NCBI GenBank assembly: GCA_964603635.1
Contig: CAZRVH010000001.1
Location: 1-64,000, forward strand
Length of the DNA stretch: 64,000 nucleotides
Direction: 5' to 3'
DNA from: CAZRVH01 sp964603635
Lineage (GTDB): Bacteria > Patescibacteriota > Gracilibacteria > Peribacterales > Peribacteraceae
The notes under the pieces are model-generated. The model had not been told where the DNA came from. It saw only the letters and a program-made list of their open reading frames with translations, and ran no database searches. This document shows, piece after piece, positions 8,339 to 16,636 of the stretch (its first letter is position 1; each line of letters opens with the position of its first letter). A program made the translations under genes and the position numbers.

Positions 8339-9895
8339 ATGAACAGCCTCCCGTCCAGCATCGAGACCTATTTCCAGGAAGCCGGCTTCTCCGGAACCGA
8401 GATTGCCATCGTCAAGAAGCTGGTGGAAGGCGATGCAATGACCCTTCGCGACCTGGCGTTCAAGACCGGGAAAAGCACGGGTGTCCTGGATCAGGCGATG
8501 AAAAAGCTTTTGAAAAAGAAGATCGTCGTGCGCGAGATGATCAACGGCACGCCGAAGTATGTCTTGCACTCCCTGGAGTCCGTATCGAAGTGGCTGCAGG
8601 ACGATATGAAGCAGAAGAAAAACGTCCTCGAGCTGCGCCACCAGAATTTCGAATCGTTCATCGCCTCCATTACGTCGGGGAAGAAACGTCCCGAAATGCA
8701 ATTTTTCCAAGGGGCGGAAGGATTAAAGAAGGCGTACACCTTGCTTTTGGAAAAGGGGAATGATTTCGTACAGTACGGCCCCGTCCTCTATACCGAAACG
8801 GAAGACCCGCTGCGCGAGTTCAACGTGCAGTATTTCCGGGAGCGGAGGAAGCGCAATATTTTCCTGCGCGTCATCGCGCACAACACCCCGCTTGGACGCC
8901 GCTTCCAAAACAGGGATCCTTTCGAATATCGCAAGACCGTCCTCGTGAATGAAAACCTGTACCCGTTTGCCTTTGAAAAGATCGTGGTTGGCAATACGGT
9001 GGCATGCTTCCAACATGAGACGCAGGAGGCGTGTTTCATCGAATACAAGGAATTGGCCGAACGCGAAAGGCACTTTTTTGAAAGGCTCTGGAACATGAAG
9101 TTGCAACATCCGGACGAGGGGGTGGAGCCGGTAGCTGATACGCATCCTATGCCGATCGTTCCGGTTCACGTCGAGGTTCCCAGGAAAACGAAGCTTCTTT
9201 CCCAAGTGAGGGAGTTCTTTTTAAGTCCTCAAAGCGTAGTGGCATTTATTGCATGTGGTATTTTATCTGCTGGAATCACTTATTTTTTGTATCAACAAAA
9301 CGTAGATTTAAATCTACGGAGAGTCCAAGAAAGAGTAAAATCGATTGCAGCAACAGGCATATCGCAGTTTAACATTGATGACATTAATGCGGTGGAAAAT
9401 GTGGATGATCTAGTTTCATTTGAATATCAAAGGTTATTTAATGTTCTTAATCAAATTCGAAAAAAAAACGATTCAGTTAGATTTGTGTACTTAATTAGGC
9501 CAACGAATGATCCACAGATACACACTTTCATTGCCGACGCTGATGTCATTCCTGGTTCTAAAATAAGTGATTATAAAAATGGTCAGAATAATAATTCATT
9601 ACCCGGTACTATTTATGATGCAGGTCCTAATTCAAAAGAATGGTTTATCAAAGAACAAGCAGCATATTATAATATTGCCACGGATAGCTGGGGAACAGTG
9701 GTTACTGGATCTGCGCCAATTGTAGACAATGGAAAAACAATCGCAATTTTAGGTGTTGATGTTAGTGCTGATGAGGTTTACATACTTTCCAGAAGCTCAT
9801 TTATAGCTACATACTACTTTTTAGGTTTTTTTGTTCTGCTAATTGTGTTTAGACTATTCTCTTTTAACAGACTGTGGACAATTTATTATTCTTAG
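8339..9895 (+). CDS. TrmB-like regulator fused to a transmembrane Cache-like sensor
   Basis: A 518-residue two-part protein. Residues 1-80 form a winged-helix-like domain (TLRDLAFKTGKSTGVLDQAMKKLLKKK), followed by a TrmB/PLD-like region to about residue 275 (FFQGAEGLKKAY, CFIEYKELAERERHFFERLW). A membrane segment lies near 299-320, an extracytoplasmic domain near 321-485 and a second membrane segment near 494-512, so DNA-binding and sensing parts lie on opposite sides of the membrane. The sensor contains FVYLIRPTNDP, FIADADVIPG and GSAPIVDNGKTIAILGVDV, which fits a Cache/PDC fold and resembles the kinase sensor at 12225-13643. DNA composition and codon use change sharply near 9215, just before the first membrane segment. 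A good Shine-Dalgarno (GAGGAG) precedes the ATG. Targets are unknown; the polyamine genes next door are the obvious candidates. Confidence 0.8.
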   Translation: MNSLPSSIETYFQEAGFSGTEIAIVKKLVEGDAMTLRDLAFKTGKSTGVLDQAMKKLLKKKIVVREMINGTPKYVLHSLESVSKWLQDDMKQKKNVLELRHQNFESFIASITSGKKRPEMQFFQGAEGLKKAYTLLLEKGNDFVQYGPVLYTETEDPLREFNVQYFRERRKRNIFLRVIAHNTPLGRRFQNRDPFEYRKTVLVNENLYPFAFEKIVVGNTVACFQHETQEACFIEYKELAERERHFFERLWNMKLQHPDEGVEPVADTHPMPIVPVHVEVPRKTKLLSQVREFFLSPQSVVAFIACGILSAGITYFLYQQNVDLNLRRVQERVKSIAATGISQFNIDDINAVENVDDLVSFEYQRLFNVLNQIRKKNDSVRFVYLIRPTNDPQIHTFIADADVIPGSKISDYKNGQNNNSLPGTIYDAGPNSKEWFIKEQAAYYNIATDSWGTVVTGSAPIVDNGKTIAILGVDVSADEVYILSRSSFIATYYFLGFFVLLIVFRLFSFNRLWTIYYS

Positions 9896-9909
9896 ATTTA
9901 GTGCATTTA

Positions 9910-10338
9910 TTAAATTATTTTTTTACTGATTAATCTAGGCAAAGTAAAAATTTGGATGGCTTCAGCTTTGAAAAAATCATTTAAGTAGCTAATGCCGATT
10001 TCGTAATCAATATCACCACAGCAAAATAGATCTATAGCTATCGTGTTATGTTCGGGCCAAGTGTGAATGGAGTAGTGCGATTCAGCAAGTACTAGAACGC
10101 CAGAAAGACCGTGCGGGTTAAATGCGTGAAAAGTTGATGAGACTATATTGACCTTCATCAAGTTGGCAGAATGAAGCATTACATCTTCCAATTCTTTATT
10201 GGTTTTAGGCATATTTTTGCATCCCATAAATTCACCGATAATTAAGATTCCTAATTTTTGAACATCTGGAGATTTTATTTTTTCTGCCAATTTGATGAGT
10301 TCTCCATATTCTCCCAAGGGAAATTTATTGTCATACAT
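9910..10338 (-). CDS. speD: S-adenosylmethionine decarboxylase proenzyme
   Basis: Makes decarboxylated AdoMet, the aminopropyl donor for spermidine. The 142-residue chain has the class 1b prokaryotic layout and must self-cleave. The Glu-Ser site is LAESHYS (E86-S87), where the serine becomes the pyruvoyl group. The processing histidine is five residues later (H92), and the proton-donor cysteine is in LFCCGD (C107), exactly 20 residues after the serine, as in characterised bacterial enzymes. HAFNPHGLSGVLVLAESHYS is a near-signature stretch. It is divergent from the EamA permease across a 134-base AT-rich region. Its usual partner speE is in the same island but separated by the permease. Confidence 0.95.
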   Translation of the reverse strand: MYDNKFPLGEYGELIKLAEKIKSPDVQKLGILIIGEFMGCKNMPKTNKELEDVMLHSANLMKVNIVSSTFHAFNPHGLSGVLVLAESHYSIHTWPEHNTIAIDLFCCGDIDYEIGISYLNDFFKAEAIQIFTLPRLISKKII

Positions 10339-10385
10339 ATGCCTATATTAGAATAATAAAGCTTGTATTCAAAGACTTAGTAGTT

Positions 10386-10414
10386 TTGACATATTAAATA
10401 AGATGATTCATTAT
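10386..10414 (+). promoter_or_regulatory. Candidate promoter of the EamA gene
   Basis: A perfect -35 TTGACA (10386-10391) and, 17 bases later, CATTAT (10409-10414), which matches the -10 consensus at four of six positions. It lies in the divergent speD/EamA region. Several other AT-rich -10-like words are nearby, so the -10 choice is uncertain. Confidence 0.35.
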
Positions 10415-10472
10415 ATTATTGTGTATTAATTTAATATATGATCATTAACACTTTTGGCATAAGGTAAAAATT

Positions 10473-11342
10473 ATGTGGTTCATCTTTGCTTTGCTCGGCG
10501 CGTTTCTCTGGACAATTGTTAGTCTGTTCGACAAATATTCTGTCCATTCTATTTTTACGCGTGCTTCGCAAGGACTCATCGTTTCGGGCATTTTTTCCGG
10601 TGTTGGATTCATATTTGCTGACTGGAGTAACCTCGACACAAGCTTATTTTTTTGGTCAGTTGTAGCGGGGCTGCTATTGCAGTTTTCACAGTTTTGCTAC
10701 TTCAGCGCGCTCGAGGACGAAGAAGTGGGTGACCTAACTGCATTTGGAAGTTCTTATCCACTGCTAGTAGCGCTGTTTGTTATTCCATTTGGTAAGTTTT
10801 TAAATCCAGCCCAATGGTTAGGTATTGTGCTTATTGTAGTTGGTGTAGTATTTCTTAGATGGAAACGTGCTCAGAAAGCTGCATCCCGCTCCGTAAAATA
10901 TGTAGTGGGATATGTTTTGGGATTGGCATTAAGTAGCTTGGTAGTTTCAGAAGTTATGGATAGCTACAGCTTTCTTAGCACGCTTGGACCATATTGCATT
11001 GGAATAGTTGTAGGGGGTTTGTCGCCTTTATTAATTATTAAAGAAAGGAAAGAGTTCAAAGATGTAATCAAAATTCACCTACCTAAGTTCTGGCTATTTG
11101 CTCTTATTGAAATATTGAACGTTGCCGCAGTAGCCGCCGAGGTTTACGCAATTAGTATTGGTCACCCTGCTTTAGTAAATGCAGTTGCCAGTACCGAACC
11201 CGCTTTAGTGTTTATTTTTGCACATTCTTTAGGGAGTATTAAAGGACTTGGTATTGTATTCCCGAAAACATCACAAATTCATCATAAGCTGATGATCACA
11301 TTCCTAATTATTTTAGGACTTGGGCTCATTGCTTGGAAATGA
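10473..11342 (+). CDS. EamA/DMT-superfamily membrane transporter
   Basis: A 289-residue integral membrane protein with about ten hydrophobic segments arranged as two five-helix halves, as in drug/metabolite transporters. Features include an early conserved charged pair (LFDKYSVHS), SALEDEEVGDLTAFGSSYPLLVALFV, and in the second half EVYAISIGHPALVNAVASTEPALVFIF, matching the positions where EamA domains carry their small-residue helix-packing motifs. It is divergent from speD and converges on speE with a 17-base gap. The substrate is unknown; a polyamine or precursor is suggested only by context. AT-rich codon use matches its island neighbours. Confidence 0.85.
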   Translation: MWFIFALLGAFLWTIVSLFDKYSVHSIFTRASQGLIVSGIFSGVGFIFADWSNLDTSLFFWSVVAGLLLQFSQFCYFSALEDEEVGDLTAFGSSYPLLVALFVIPFGKFLNPAQWLGIVLIVVGVVFLRWKRAQKAASRSVKYVVGYVLGLALSSLVVSEVMDSYSFLSTLGPYCIGIVVGGLSPLLIIKERKEFKDVIKIHLPKFWLFALIEILNVAAVAAEVYAISIGHPALVNAVASTEPALVFIFAHSLGSIKGLGIVFPKTSQIHHKLMITFLIILGLGLIAWK

Positions 11343-11359
11343 TGCATACAAAGGCAGAC

Positions 11360-12202
11360 CTATGGTTTGCCTTTTAAAATTTTCTTAAAGAAATTAGGTA
11401 ATCCAAATGCTGATTGATAGATATCTAAATTAAAGAATTTGTAATGGATATTTTCTTTCCGGTAGTTTTTTTTGTGCAATCGGATCGCTCTATCAGACGC
11501 GATAAAAAATGACCAGTAACCAGAAGGATATGTTACCACTGGCGCGGTGTAAAATTTGACGTTTTTGAAGGTCTTGATTAGATGTTGATTAGTTTCTTTG
11601 ATTGTATCTTTAAAATAAAATGGACTTTCGCATTGCCCAGCGATAACTCCATTTTTGTGCAGGCAATCTTTTACTAAATCAAAAAAACTTTTTTCAAATA
11701 ATTTCGCAGCCATTCCAATCGGATCTGTTGAATCAATCAAAATTAAATCATACAAATTTTTGCGCGATGGGTCTTGTAGGAATTTAAAGCCATCTTCAAC
11801 AAAGACTTTTACGTTTTTTGCTGATAATTTATTAGATGTATATTTTAAATATTTCTTTGAGAGGGAAATCACTTCGCCATCAATCTCGCACAAATCTATA
11901 TTGTTTAAATCAGTGTGCTTAACAAGTTCTCTAACTGTACCGCCATCTCCTCCTCCAATCACTAAAACATTTTTTGGTTTCTTATGAGAAAAATAGGGAA
12001 TATGAGCAAGCATTTCATGGTAAACAAATTCATCTAGTTCCGTCACCATGATTTTATCATCAAGTGCCATTATTCTTCCGTGTCCAGTTGAATCAAAAAT
12101 ATCAATTTTCTGGAACTGAGTCATTTTTGAAATTATCTTTTTCTTAATTTCAAAAGATAATTTCAAGCCTCTACTTTGTTCTTCGTGATACCAAGGTGAC
12201 AT
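11360..12202 (-). CDS. speE: Spermidine synthase (aminopropyltransferase)
   Basis: Transfers an aminopropyl group from decarboxylated AdoMet to putrescine or a similar amine. The 280-residue protein shows the small N-terminal beta domain (MALDDKIMVTELDEFVYHEM), the nucleotide-binding GGGDGGTVRELVKH (about 83-96), CEIDGEV, the catalytic-loop region LILIDSTDPIG (a DSTDP variant of the usual DSSDP) and the late YPSGYWSF motif. Its length matches bacterial SpeE. It is the last gene of a minus-strand run SpeD-like (14127), histidine kinase (13643), speE, with gaps of 31 and 22 bases, so the three are probably co-transcribed. Confidence 0.95.
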   Translation of the reverse strand: MSPWYHEEQSRGLKLSFEIKKKIISKMTQFQKIDIFDSTGHGRIMALDDKIMVTELDEFVYHEMLAHIPYFSHKKPKNVLVIGGGDGGTVRELVKHTDLNNIDLCEIDGEVISLSKKYLKYTSNKLSAKNVKVFVEDGFKFLQDPSRKNLYDLILIDSTDPIGMAAKLFEKSFFDLVKDCLHKNGVIAGQCESPFYFKDTIKETNQHLIKTFKNVKFYTAPVVTYPSGYWSFFIASDRAIRLHKKNYRKENIHYKFFNLDIYQSAFGLPNFFKKILKGKP

Positions 12203-12224
12203 AACATTTATTGAATTAGCCCTT

Positions 12225-13643
12225 TCATTCTAGTGGCAATTCAATAAAGAAGGTAGTGCCTTTTCCTTCAGTGCTTTCAAATCGAATCTTTCCACCTTGA
12301 GCTTCCACAGCCCCTTTGGCAACATAAAGTCCAAATCCATTGCCATCCACAGTATTCTTAACATTAGAAGCACGGAAGAGCTTGCCGAATATTTTGCTCT
12401 GTTCATTTTTTGGAATACCACAACCAGTGTCTTTAACACTGACTAACATCATTTTATTTTTAATGGCAACATTGAGCTCTACATTTCCATTTTCAGGAGT
12501 GTATTTGATGGCATTGCTAAGAAGATTCTCAATTGTCATATGTGTATAGCGCCTATCTAACTTTGCTACTCCTAATGTTACAGGTAAATTCTCAATAAAT
12601 TTTACCTTTTTCTCAACTGCTTTCGGCCTGATAATTTCAAGAATTTCCTTATAGAATCCGTCTAAATCAAGTTCTTGCTTCTCAATATGTATACGCCCAA
12701 GTTGAATGCGAGAAACATCAAGGATCATGCTCACGAGATCTGCAAGATTTACTGCTGCAGATTGCATTGATGTAATGTGTTCGCCTTGCTCTTTAGACAA
12801 AGGGCCAAGATCACCATCTTTAAGCATTTCAAGATACCACTTAATTGACGATACCGGTGTTGCTAATTGATGGCTAACAATGCTCAAAAGGTCATCTTTC
12901 TGGCGATCAATTTCCTTAACTAATTCAACTCTGCCATTCCAAATTTTTGAAAGAATAATTGTTAATATTAAAAGAATAAATAACAAAGTTCCTGATAATG
13001 CTATAAAAGGAATCAAAGTTGCTTGAACAATGACTTGAAAATCGCTAACTTCAATATCAATACCGAGAATTGCTATTAACTTATCCTCTAAGAATATTGG
13101 CGCATATCCAGAAAGGAATGTGCCCCATTCATCACTGTTTAATTCATGATCGGCAGTCGCAACTCCTGACAATGTTTCCTTTAACGCAGGTAAATTGCTT
13201 GAATCATATTCAAGTCCTGGATAGGGAGGATTTTCTTCATCGTCTAAAATTCCATTTTCATTTGTATCAATTTCTTCTAGCGAAGCTAGTGTATCGGCAT
13301 CTGCAATAAAAGTTTGCTTATTTTCGTCAGCTGTTGGTCTTAATAGATATACAAAAGATACATTTTTATTCACATCTCTAATTTCATTGAGAATGTCTAT
13401 AACCTCTTTAAATTCTGGATTAGAAATCGAACTACGATCTTTAATCAATTCTAGTTTATTTGCATCGAACTGAAGTGCGGCGGTTGAAGCGATTGCAACT
13501 AATTTTTCTCGTAATCTTTCTTGTAGGATAGATTGAGTTTCATTATATACAAGAAAGGTGACACCCACTGTTAACACGGCTGTAATTAACAGAGGTATAT
13601 AGGTCACATCGAGCCATTTAATATTTTTTATTTTCTTTTGCAT
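12225..13643 (-). CDS. Membrane histidine kinase with Cache-like sensor
   Basis: A 472-residue sensor kinase. Segment one spans about residues 15-34, the extracytoplasmic domain 35-205, segment two about 207-231. HisKA follows with the phospho-acceptor in SHQLATPVSS (about H258), then the ATPase domain with ENLLSNAIKYTP, VKDTGCGIP, IFGKLFRA and GNGFGLYVAKG. The sensor has SGYAPIF, then LIAILGIDIE, typical of Cache/PDC folds, and is homologous to the sensor at 9230-9820. Residues 126-137 (DTNENGILDDEE) fit the EF-hand calcium-loop pattern; the other sensor lacks this loop. No response regulator is encoded in the window. It sits between speD-like and speE in one transcription unit. Confidence 0.92.
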   Translation of the reverse strand: MQKKIKNIKWLDVTYIPLLITAVLTVGVTFLVYNETQSILQERLREKLVAIASTAALQFDANKLELIKDRSSISNPEFKEVIDILNEIRDVNKNVSFVYLLRPTADENKQTFIADADTLASLEEIDTNENGILDDEENPPYPGLEYDSSNLPALKETLSGVATADHELNSDEWGTFLSGYAPIFLEDKLIAILGIDIEVSDFQVIVQATLIPFIALSGTLLFILLILTIILSKIWNGRVELVKEIDRQKDDLLSIVSHQLATPVSSIKWYLEMLKDGDLGPLSKEQGEHITSMQSAAVNLADLVSMILDVSRIQLGRIHIEKQELDLDGFYKEILEIIRPKAVEKKVKFIENLPVTLGVAKLDRRYTHMTIENLLSNAIKYTPENGNVELNVAIKNKMMLVSVKDTGCGIPKNEQSKIFGKLFRASNVKNTVDGNGFGLYVAKGAVEAQGGKIRFESTEGKGTTFFIELPLE

Positions 13644-13674
13644 TTACCTTAATATTATACTCTAATTTAATTTT

Positions 13675-14127
13675 TTATTCAATAATTCGATTCGACGAAA
13701 TACCCAGTTTATTGCCCTTTATTTCAGTTATAGACCTATTATAAGTATCTCTTTTAATAAAATTTGCACTCCAATCATCAATGTCAAAATATTTATCAAT
13801 AATCTGGAGTGCTGCGTGCCAATTGAATGGTTTACAGCTATATAAATCAAAATGGAGATGTGAGGGTTTATTTGTTTCAATAAAATAATGTGCACTTATA
13901 TGACTAGTTGTAATTGGTTGGATAAATGTCCATCCTGGTGAGCTTAGATCAATTGCTTCATTAATGATTAATGGTGATAGTTTCTCCATGTTTAATTCTG
14001 CGAGCATTTCATCAATCATATTATTAATTTTCTCATTTCGATTAACCTCATTAAATTCTTTGGCTAAGTTAGCATCTAAGATAAATATCTCATGAATTAA
14101 TTTTCCCTCTGTTGATTCAAGTTTCAT
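13675..14127 (-). CDS. SpeD/AdoMet-decarboxylase homologue with altered cleavage site
   Basis: A 150-residue homologue of the proenzyme at 9910. The pyruvoyl serine (S75 in ITTSHISAH), the histidine five residues later (H80) and a cysteine aligned with the proton donor (C98 in DLYSCKP) are all present. The residue before the serine is Thr rather than Glu, and the segment between His and Cys is three residues longer. It is first in the operon with the kinase and speE. Known for the family: some AdoMet decarboxylase relatives have become pyruvoyl amino-acid decarboxylases, as in crenarchaeal arginine decarboxylase. Inference: this copy may make agmatine or putrescine, which SpeE would need. A non-processed regulatory subunit is the alternative. 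Confidence 0.75.
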   Translation of the reverse strand: MKLESTEGKLIHEIFILDANLAKEFNEVNRNEKINNMIDEMLAELNMEKLSPLIINEAIDLSSPGWTFIQPITTSHISAHYFIETNKPSHLHFDLYSCKPFNWHAALQIIDKYFDIDDWSANFIKRDTYNRSITEIKGNKLGISSNRIIE

Positions 14128-14204
14128 AGGTTAATTATATACTCTAGCGAGTCTTTAGTAGAAATAAATTCGCTTTTGGCATTCTTTATTATAGTCTTAT
14201 TTCC

Positions 14205-15947
14205 ATGACCAACCCCGAGATTGCCTCCATTTTCGAGCGTATCGGGAAAATACTCACCTTAAAAGACGAGAACCCCTTCCGTATCCGCGCCTACGATCGT
14301 GCGGCCATGACCATTCTGTCACTTACGGAGGACCTTTCGGCTATCTACAAGGACAAAGGCGTCGACGGTCTTATGGAGATCCCGGGCATTGGCCAGGACC
14401 TGGCGGCGAAGATCGAGGAATTGGTCACGACCGGGAAATTGGACTACTTGGAGAAAATGCAGAAGGAGGTGCCGCCGGGGCTCTTCGAGATCATGCAGAT
14501 CCAGGGCATGGGCCCCAAGAAAACGCATTTCGTATGGAAGGAATACAAGGTGGAGACGGTTGCGGACCTGAAGTCGCTGATGGAATCCGGAAAGCTCGAA
14601 AGCGTGAAGAACTGGGGCGAGAAGAGTATTCAAAACGTGTTGCTGGGAATCCAATCCATGCAGTCCCATGGTTCGCGCATCGCGCTGCCCGTCGCGCTGA
14701 AGGTGGCGCAGAGCATCGTGATGGAACTGAAGGCGACGAAGCTCTGCGGTAATATCGAAATAGCGGGCAGCGTGCGCCGCAGGAAGGAGAGCGTCGGGGA
14801 TATCGACATCCTGGTGAGCAGCAAGCATCCCGAGAAGGTGATGGACGTGTTCTGCAACTACGCTTTGGTGGAACGCGTGCTGGGCAAGGGTGAGACGAAA
14901 TCCAGCGTGCAGCTCAGTGCCGGCGTGAATGCGGACTTGCGCGTGGTGGATGAAAAAGTCTTCGGCGCCGCGTTGCATTACTTCACCGGAAGCAAGGAGC
15001 ACAACGTCGCGGTGCGTTCATTGGGCATCAAGAAGGGGATGACGATCAACGAATACGGCGTGCACAAGGGGACCGCCGAGAAGAAGGGAAAACTCCTCGC
15101 ATCGCGTACCGAAGAAGACGTGTACAAGGCCGTGGGCTTGGCGTTCGTTCCCCCCGTGTTGCGCGAGGACCGCGGGGAGGTCCAACTGGCGATGAAAGGG
15201 GAGTTGCCCGTCCTCATCGAGGCGACGGACCTGCGCGGGGACCTGCACATGCATAGCAATTTCAGCGACGGAAGCTCGACCATGGCCGATATGGCGCAGT
15301 CCGCGTTGGACCACGGGCACGAGTACATCGCCATCACGGACCATGGTTCCCCGATGGGCATGGTGGCCGGTATCAAGAAGGACAACATCAAGGAATACCT
15401 GAAGCTCATCGAGAAGGCGCGCACGGCAGTACCCGGCATACGTATCTTTGCGGGGACCGAAGTGGATATCATGGACGATGGGTCGCTCTATCTGGATGAC
15501 AAAGTATTGGGTCAGCTCGATTGGGTCGTCGCATCCATCCACGGCCAATTCAAGATGTCCCGCGAAGAGATGACGAACCGTTTGCTGCGTGCCATCGAAA
15601 ACCCGCATGTCCGGCTGGTGGCGCATCCTACCGCACGCAAACTCCTCAAGCGCGATCCCATCGATTTCGATATCGACAAAGTATTCCGTGCCGCCGCGGA
15701 GAACGGAGTGGCATTGGAAGCGAGTGCGTCCGTCGATCGTTTGGATTTGAACGATGTCCTCTGCAAGCGCGCGAAGGACCTGGGATGCAAGCTTGCCATC
15801 AACGGTGATGCACATAATCCCGGAGAGCTCGATTACACGTATGGCATTGCCCAGGCGCAGCGCGGGTGGCTGACGAAAGCGGATGTCATAAATACGCTCC
15901 CCCTGAAGAAGTTTGAAATATGGCTGCAAAAGGGGCGCGGAAAGTAA
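14205..15947 (+). CDS. polX: DNA polymerase X with PHP exonuclease domain
   Basis: A 580-residue bacterial/archaeal PolX acting in base-excision and gap-filling repair. The N-terminal 8-kDa-like domain and helix-hairpin-helix regions (GLMEIPGIGQDLAAKI, about 55-70; IQGMGPKKT) precede the polymerase core GSVRRRKESVGDIDIL (about 188-203, catalytic Asp199 and Asp201) with the third aspartate in NADLRVV (about D244). The C-terminal PHP domain starts DLHMHSNFSDGSS (about 346-358) and carries ITDHGSPMG, TEVDI, HPTAR and NGDAHNP, a set of metal ligands consistent with an active 3'-5' exonuclease. Length is typical. It marks the return to GC-rich sequence to the right of the island. Confidence 0.96.
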   Translation: MTNPEIASIFERIGKILTLKDENPFRIRAYDRAAMTILSLTEDLSAIYKDKGVDGLMEIPGIGQDLAAKIEELVTTGKLDYLEKMQKEVPPGLFEIMQIQGMGPKKTHFVWKEYKVETVADLKSLMESGKLESVKNWGEKSIQNVLLGIQSMQSHGSRIALPVALKVAQSIVMELKATKLCGNIEIAGSVRRRKESVGDIDILVSSKHPEKVMDVFCNYALVERVLGKGETKSSVQLSAGVNADLRVVDEKVFGAALHYFTGSKEHNVAVRSLGIKKGMTINEYGVHKGTAEKKGKLLASRTEEDVYKAVGLAFVPPVLREDRGEVQLAMKGELPVLIEATDLRGDLHMHSNFSDGSSTMADMAQSALDHGHEYIAITDHGSPMGMVAGIKKDNIKEYLKLIEKARTAVPGIRIFAGTEVDIMDDGSLYLDDKVLGQLDWVVASIHGQFKMSREEMTNRLLRAIENPHVRLVAHPTARKLLKRDPIDFDIDKVFRAAAENGVALEASASVDRLDLNDVLCKRAKDLGCKLAINGDAHNPGELDYTYGIAQAQRGWLTKADVINTLPLKKFEIWLQKGRGK

Positions 15948-16049
15948 GGGAAAGTTCTCTCTTAGACCCTTTACAGGAAAAAAGCACGGTGATATATCGC
16001 GCGAGCGGTTTTTCCTTTCTATTGATCGTTCTCATCTTCGGTAAGGAGC

Positions 16050-16571
16050 ATGCCCGTGAAAATAAAGGTAGCAGTTGCTTTGTTTGTAGATTGTCATCGT
16101 TCGGGCGTACGCGTCATTCTGAAGAAGAACGTGGACCGATCCTTTTCCCTTCCTTATCGCTCTCCTGCAATGGAAGTGGAGGATGGGGGCCATCTGGCAT
16201 CTGATCGCAAAGCCATGGAAAATCTTATCTGTGCCATCTTCAATGACCGTACCATCTTCAGGGTACTTCAGGATCCCGCGAGGACGGTGCAAGTGTATGA
16301 AATCGTCGAGGACGAATGCACTATCCGCTATTACGCGTTGTTGGTGGATCTCCTGGAAATCGGCAGCCTGGAGAGGCGTCTTGCAGATGATGATTTCCAT
16401 CTCACACTCGTGCCGTACGGCACGGTTCCGTCCACCGATCCGGCCGCTGCGTACAGGATGTCGTTTCATTCCTTGACCGCCGTCATCCTAGGATATCGGC
16501 AGTTTGACCCGAAAAAAAAGGAAGCATACCCGCTTCCCGTTCAGCCTGAACTTGCTATTACACACACCTGA
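16050..16571 (+). CDS. Hypothetical cytoplasmic protein
   Basis: A 173-residue protein that I do not recognise. The start at 16050 is supported by AAGGAG six bases upstream. The N-terminal strand KIKVAVALFVDCHRSGVRVILKK and the later ALLVDLLEIGSLERRL resemble the first strands of Nudix-like folds, but the Nudix box (GX5EX7REUXEEXGU) is absent, so I do not assign that function. No signal peptide or membrane segment is visible. It is monocistronic, followed by two hairpins, the second a strong terminator. Confidence 0.65.
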   Translation: MPVKIKVAVALFVDCHRSGVRVILKKNVDRSFSLPYRSPAMEVEDGGHLASDRKAMENLICAIFNDRTIFRVLQDPARTVQVYEIVEDECTIRYYALLVDLLEIGSLERRLADDDFHLTLVPYGTVPSTDPAAAYRMSFHSLTAVILGYRQFDPKKKEAYPLPVQPELAITHT

Positions 16572-16588
16572 CGGCCGGCTCCGTCAGG
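16567..16588 (+). repeat. Perfect 8-bp inverted repeat after the hypothetical gene
   Basis: CCTGACGG (16567-16574) pairs with CCGTCAGG (16581-16588) around a six-base loop. It overlaps the stop codon of the preceding gene and directly precedes the terminator. It may block 3' exonucleases or act with it. Confidence 0.5.
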
Positions 16589-16605
16589 CCATCGAAAAAC
16601 CGCCC

Positions 16606-16636
16606 CCGCCAGACCTTTGCGTCTGGCGGATTTTTT
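16606..16636 (+). terminator. Rho-independent terminator
   Basis: CCGCCAGAC (16606-16614) pairs perfectly with GTCTGGCGG (16621-16629) around CTTTGC and is followed by six T (16631-16636). It ends the 16050 gene. The T-run reaches the stop codon of the convergent small gene. Confidence 0.9.

Larger units (their letters stand above)
9215..14160. other. AT-rich polyamine/sensor island
   Basis: The stretch is visibly AT-rich against its GC-rich flanks: counting single 60-base lines gives 19 G+C at 13681-13740 and 32 at 8581-8640. It carries five complete genes plus the 3' half of the chimeric regulator. No integrase, transposase or tRNA is seen at the edges. The left edge lies inside an ORF and the right edge just before polX. 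Horizontal acquisition is the simplest explanation, but it is inferred from composition only. Confidence 0.7.

Noticed and set aside
7040..8710. A 556-codon open frame antisense to pilT
   Set aside because: The sense strand encodes a complete PilT with all motifs; the antisense product is His/Arg/Leu-rich noise.
16050..16571. Nudix hydrolase
   Set aside because: Strand pattern is suggestive, but the Nudix box is absent.
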